The position numbers were made by a program, and so were the translations under genes. A DNA stretch of 26,577 bases from Methylococcaceae bacterium (GTDB taxonomy: Bacteria; Pseudomonadota; Gammaproteobacteria; Methylococcales; Methylomonadaceae), in contig CANNLO010000024.1 in NCBI GenBank assembly GCA_947505055.1, positions 1 to 26,577 of the forward strand. The letters run 5' to 3'. Below are positions 24,312-26,577 of the stretch, one piece after another. How positions within the stretch are numbered: position 1 is the first letter of the stretch; every line of letters starts with the position of its first letter. A model generated the notes under the pieces. It worked only from the letters and a program-made list of their open reading frames with translations. It was not told where the DNA came from and searched no databases.

Positions 24312-24650
24312 ATGACTAAAAACAATTATCTAAAACCTTCTCAACAAACTCAAGATGAAGCGTTAAAAATTGCCAAGGGTATTCAACGTCCTGCTCAAAC
24401 CAAGGAGCAAACCCGGCTTGTTGCGCAAGGTATTCAAAAGGGTATTGATCTTTATAAAAAACAGCAAAAAGAAAAAGCCAGGGAATTGAACAGAAGACTC
24501 AGGAAAATATCGACACAAAAGGATCAACCTGTGCTGTCGGATGATCTTGAATTACAAATAAGCATAGTTTATCGACAGCATTGGCTCCCCTGGCTGTTAT
24601 TGTTGATGTCTTGGGGTGGTGTAGGTATTTACTTGTTTATAAATAAATAA
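24312..24650 (+). CDS. DUF2956 family protein with C-terminal membrane anchor
   Basis: A 112-residue protein matching DUF2956 in its first half: SQQTQDEALKIAKGIQRP, then QTKEQTRLVAQGIQKGIDLY and KKQQKEKARELNR. The conserved part is highly charged and helical. A C-terminal hydrophobic segment (about 92-109, WLPWLLLLMSWGGVGIYLF) would anchor it in the inner membrane with the charged part in the cytoplasm. The family is of unknown function. It stands alone between the transposase remnant and a long non-coding stretch. Confidence 0.82.
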   Translation: MTKNNYLKPSQQTQDEALKIAKGIQRPAQTKEQTRLVAQGIQKGIDLYKKQQKEKARELNRRLRKISTQKDQPVLSDDLELQISIVYRQHWLPWLLLLMSWGGVGIYLFINK

Positions 24651-24721
24651 TTGTGGCGTGTGCTTAACGGATCAACAGCTTGCTATGGCCTTATCTAGTT
24701 CAGTTGGGAGCACTCAGTTGC

Positions 24722-24823
24722 TCATGCCAAAGCAGTCTCAACGTCTTGTCCCCGTTTTAAAAAGCTTTCACGAGGCACCTCAATAATGACTTCAAACAGG
24801 TGAGTTGCAGTATTTTTATCCAT
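24722..24823 (-). pseudogene. Possible N-terminal fragment of an inorganic pyrophosphatase-like protein
   Basis: A 33-codon frame starting at ATG 24823. It reads THLFEVIIEVPRESFLKRGQ in its middle, which resembles the first strand of pyrophosphatase-fold proteins (V-IE-P--S--KR). After that the frame turns into ordinary sequence and stops. It is too short to be a whole protein of that fold. This is a weak recognition, and the frame may be chance. Confidence 0.25.
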
Positions 24824-24919
24824 TTTAAGTCTATCGTCTGCAAAATATGGAAGCTATTGCTTAATATAAAGTAGTCTTTTGTGGGAGATGAAGTTTTATA
24901 AAAATGCAGCGATTTTTAA

Positions 24920-25072
24920 ATGATAAAAAAGCTATTCCAAGTTAAAAATACTCATCTACCAGTGAAAAAAACTGTCATACCAGCCAAAGAAATTCACATA
25001 CCAGACAAAATGCGTGTGGGTTTATTCAAAAAAATTCATGGTTCAAATCGTAGCGTCAAACAGCCCAAATAG
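24920..25072 (+). CDS. Putative 50-residue basic peptide with three seven-residue repeats
   Basis: A small open frame of 50 codons, rich in Lys. After MIKKLFQVKN come three similar heptads, THLPVKK, TVIPAKE and IHIPDKM, and then a basic tail (RVGLFKKIHGSNRS and VKQPK). Pro falls at residues 14, 21 and 28 and Lys two residues after each. The DNA shows the same 21-bp period, with TACCAG at 24957, 24978 and 24999. There is no good ribosome-binding site, and an in-frame stop (TAA) ends immediately before the ATG. It could be a real small protein, a fragment of a longer repeat protein, or a non-coding 21-bp repeat. I recognise no family. Confidence 0.3.
   Translation: MIKKLFQVKNTHLPVKKTVIPAKEIHIPDKMRVGLFKKIHGSNRSVKQPK
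24953..25004 (+). repeat. Three direct repeats with 21-bp spacing
   Basis: TACCAG occurs at 24957-24962, 24978-24983 and 24999-25004, each preceded by CAT or CATC and followed by an A-rich stretch. The two later copies share CATACCAG-CAAA with one variable base. Exactly 21 bp separates them, which is two helical turns or seven codons. The arrays of binding sites (iterons) and coding repeats both produce this spacing. Confidence 0.55.
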
Positions 25073-25194
25073 GTTGGGCACTACCCACCTTTTGGGAAGA
25101 CTTGTAGGCGGTAATCCTATTTAATACTTTCTAAAAGTTTTCAAAAGGTTGGCGGTGTCTACCTAAGGAAATGTTTCACAGGGCGTAACCCGGC

Positions 25195-25200
25195 TATAAT
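25195..25200 (+). promoter_or_regulatory. Possible -10 box for the Cys-cluster gene
   Basis: TATAAT lies 44 bp before the ATG at 25244. The best -35 candidate is TGTTTC, which is poor, so this rests on the -10 match and position only. Confidence 0.3.
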
Positions 25201-25243
25201 CTCCAATAAAAGCGTCATTATATTAATAAGGCCAGCGACCAAG

Positions 25244-25744
25244 ATGAGCACACTTACAAACATTCATGACGATATTGAAACACGCGTACAGTCTATCCGC
25301 GACGACCATTCTGATTGGCTATGCGGCCTAGGTTGTGATGGTTGTTGCCATCGACTTTCCGAAATACCTTTGCTCACCAAGCCGGAATGGGCTTTGTTAA
25401 AAGAGGGATTGGTAGCACTTGCTCCGGAACAGCTTCAGGAGATTGGTCAAAACATCTTAGCGCTAACCGCATTGACAACGCGCCCCCTAGTCTGTCCGAT
25501 GCTGGATCAAACGGCAGGCGCTTGTCGGGTCTATGCTTATCGCCCGGTAGCTTGCCGTACTTATGGATTTTACGTCCAGCGTGACCAAGGACTCTACTGC
25601 AAGGACATCGAGTCACGCGTGGCGAATGTGGAATACGCCAAAGTGGTGTGGGGTAACCAGGAGGCTATTGACCAGCGTCTTGGTGGTTTAGGCGATACCC
25701 GAGAATTGACCGAATGGTTCGCGATGGAGGACGGAAAATCGTAA
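25244..25744 (+). CDS. YkgJ-type cysteine cluster protein
   Basis: A 166-residue cytoplasmic protein of the zinc- or iron-chelating YkgJ family. The N-terminal cluster is CGLGCDGCCHR with Cys27, 31, 34 and 35. A second set lies at CPMLDQTAGACRVYAYRP, with Cys84 and Cys94, then Cys104 (VACRTYGFY) and Cys119 (YCKD). Eight Cys in this order, with the YRPVACRTYGF block, match the CxxxCxxCC layout of the family. Members probably bind a metal or Fe-S centre, and their function is unknown. The gene stands alone, flanked on both sides by regions with decayed fragments. Confidence 0.88.
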   Translation: MSTLTNIHDDIETRVQSIRDDHSDWLCGLGCDGCCHRLSEIPLLTKPEWALLKEGLVALAPEQLQEIGQNILALTALTTRPLVCPMLDQTAGACRVYAYRPVACRTYGFYVQRDQGLYCKDIESRVANVEYAKVVWGNQEAIDQRLGGLGDTRELTEWFAMEDGKS

Positions 25745-25930
25745 AATAAATTGTACTGATATTTTTTTATCGATAAAAAGTTAGGGTAACACTATAGCTT
25801 TAATCTCAGGATGGACTGCTTATTGTTACCCGATAATACTATCGACCTGATCTAATAGTTTAATAAATTTGTCGCCAACCTTTGTAACATTCGATGATCA
25901 AGCCAGTCATGTAGGCATCGTTCGCTATTG
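25745..25930. other. Non-coding stretch with an AT-rich palindrome
   Basis: The gap after the Cys-cluster gene contains TTTTTATCGATAAAAA (25764-25779), a perfect 16-bp palindrome without a loop, about 20 bp past the stop. It may be an end-of-message element or a protein-binding site. Nothing else is seen before the alanine dehydrogenase remnant. Confidence 0.4.
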
Positions 25931-26244
25931 TTACAAATTGATCAGGGCTTGAACAGGATCGGTATATTTAAGATCAAAGACTGCCCCCACGATAGGTATT
26001 AAGCCCCTGTAACAAGGCAGGGACTTGGCGCACTGCCTCTAGACTTTCATTGGCCAAGCTTAGGGCGTAGCCGGCAGTTTGATTATTCATTGCTAAAGTG
26101 CTGGTAAGGGGTAAGCCACCCGGAATATTGGCGACACAATAATGTACTACGCCGTTCTCTGCGAGTTAAGGCTTGGACTGAACCGGGCGTCAGACCGACG
26201 CGATATTCGTTGTCTTTGATTTCTTTGGGTAGACCAATTAGCAT
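25931..26244 (-). pseudogene. ald: Alanine dehydrogenase with its centre deleted
   Basis: On the minus strand ATG 26244 opens MLIGLPKEIKDNEYRVGLTP, the clear N terminus of alanine dehydrogenase (28 codons to about 26161). The next codons in another frame (from 26162) read [35 protein letters not shown], then [14 protein letters not shown], which is the C-terminal part of the enzyme. A further frame shift near 25981 gives DLKYTDPVQALINL and a stop at 25931, the normal C-terminal end. About 270 residues of the middle, including the nucleotide-binding core, are missing, and the two pieces are out of frame. The gene is therefore dead. The whole-length enzyme makes pyruvate and ammonia from alanine. 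Confidence 0.85.
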
Positions 26245-26289
26245 GAAGTAGCACCTGATAGTTGGAAGGTGGCTTTTTACAGCATCAGT

Positions 26290-26577
26290 CTACCCTATAT
26301 TGATATGACTCTCTAAATAGACGGGTTCCGGTAATACAAGTTGAGTCCCGTTTTTCTCATAATAACGCCCTTGTACCAGAATAAAGCCGGTATTGCGGGC
26401 TAGCGATGCGGATTTTTTTTCATCGATTTGCTGAAGCAGACTTTGGCCGCCAGTAACAGATACCAGTGCAGTTAAAGTGCGTAACTTTTCTGGCAGTGTA
26501 CTGTCGCGCAATTGGTCAAGGTGTCGTGCCGACAAGCTGAGATAATTTGGCGACAATTTGGTAATTAGATCAAAAGA
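26290..26577 (-). CDS. Partial gene of unknown function (5' end outside window)
   Basis: The frame is open from the window end and stops at 26290, giving at least 95 residues. A TTG at 26556 and other internal codons are not convincing starts. Visible text includes SLSARHLDQLRDSTLPEKL, RTLTALVSVTGGQSLLQQID and FILVQGRYYEKNGTQLVLPE. No motif, membrane segment or cysteine is recognisable. It lies 45 bp upstream of the alanine dehydrogenase remnant on the same strand and may have been in one transcription unit with it. I do not assign a function. Confidence 0.5.
   Translation of the reverse strand, partial: SFDLITKLSPNYLSLSARHLDQLRDSTLPEKLRTLTALVSVTGGQSLLQQIDEKKSASLARNTGFILVQGRYYEKNGTQLVLPEPVYLESHINIG

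Larger units (their letters stand above)
24651..25243. other. 593-bp region with short fragments and repeats
   Basis: No long gene is visible. It contains a 33-codon minus-strand reading frame that may be a gene fragment (24722-24823), a 50-codon plus-strand ORF with 21-bp periodic repeats (24920-25072), a GCCCAA/TTGGGC mini-palindrome (25063-25079) overlapping its end, and a TATAAT (25195) ahead of the Cys-cluster gene. These are listed separately where they merit it. Confidence 0.5.

Noticed and set aside
24953..25004. Three evenly spaced repeats as a CRISPR array
   Set aside because: The conserved part is only 6-8 bases, with a 21-bp period and no spacers of the usual length. No cas gene is near.

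Overview
The window reads as chromosomal DNA of a gammaproteobacterium, moderately AT-rich by eye. The gene blocks yciB-yciI-bolA-parvulin, prmB-aroC-MFS and exbB-exbD-lpxK are all typical of that class. The mix of a two-domain multicopper oxidase, VF530, SelO, FliK-like and HDOD genes would suit a methanotroph of the Methylococcales, but no methane-oxidation gene is present, so that placement is inference.

Layout. 1-3.4 kb: the 3' end of miaA, a divergent cupin, a BaiN/YhiN-like flavoprotein, and a RIO-type kinase translationally coupled to a VF530 protein. 3.5-5.8 kb (minus): yciB, yciI, bolA and a parvulin lipoprotein, closed by a long perfect hairpin. 5.8-8.5 kb: a small unknown protein, then a DUF1244 - methyltransferase - hydrolase-like lipoprotein operon. 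8.5-11.9 kb (minus): multicopper oxidase, membrane cupredoxin and a GH17 glycosidase. 12.1-15.3 kb: a small helical protein, an LpoP-like TPR lipoprotein and selO. 15.6-18.2 kb (minus): an HDOD protein and a FliK-like protein. 18.3-21.8 kb: prmB, aroC and an HcaT-like MFS permease, with a terminator and a cluster of palindromes after aroC. 21.9-24.0 kb: exbB, exbD, lpxK. From 24.0 kb to the end the DNA is a patchwork: a transposase remnant, a DUF2956 gene, a possible pyrophosphatase-like fragment, a 50-codon ORF with 21-bp repeats, a YkgJ-type Cys-cluster gene, an alanine dehydrogenase gene with its centre deleted, and an unidentified partial gene.

Most of the window is envelope and housekeeping functions. 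The most unusual unit is the copper operon. A membrane-bound multicopper oxidase with its type-1 copper site in the first cupredoxin domain overlaps by 4 bp a membrane-anchored, Met-rich cupredoxin that could be its electron partner, and a secreted GH17 beta-glucanase-like protein follows 39 bp later. The decayed segment at 24-26.3 kb is the second place worth a look, especially the small ORF with three Pro-Lys heptads. I see no CRISPR array, tRNA, rRNA, prophage or intact insertion sequence.
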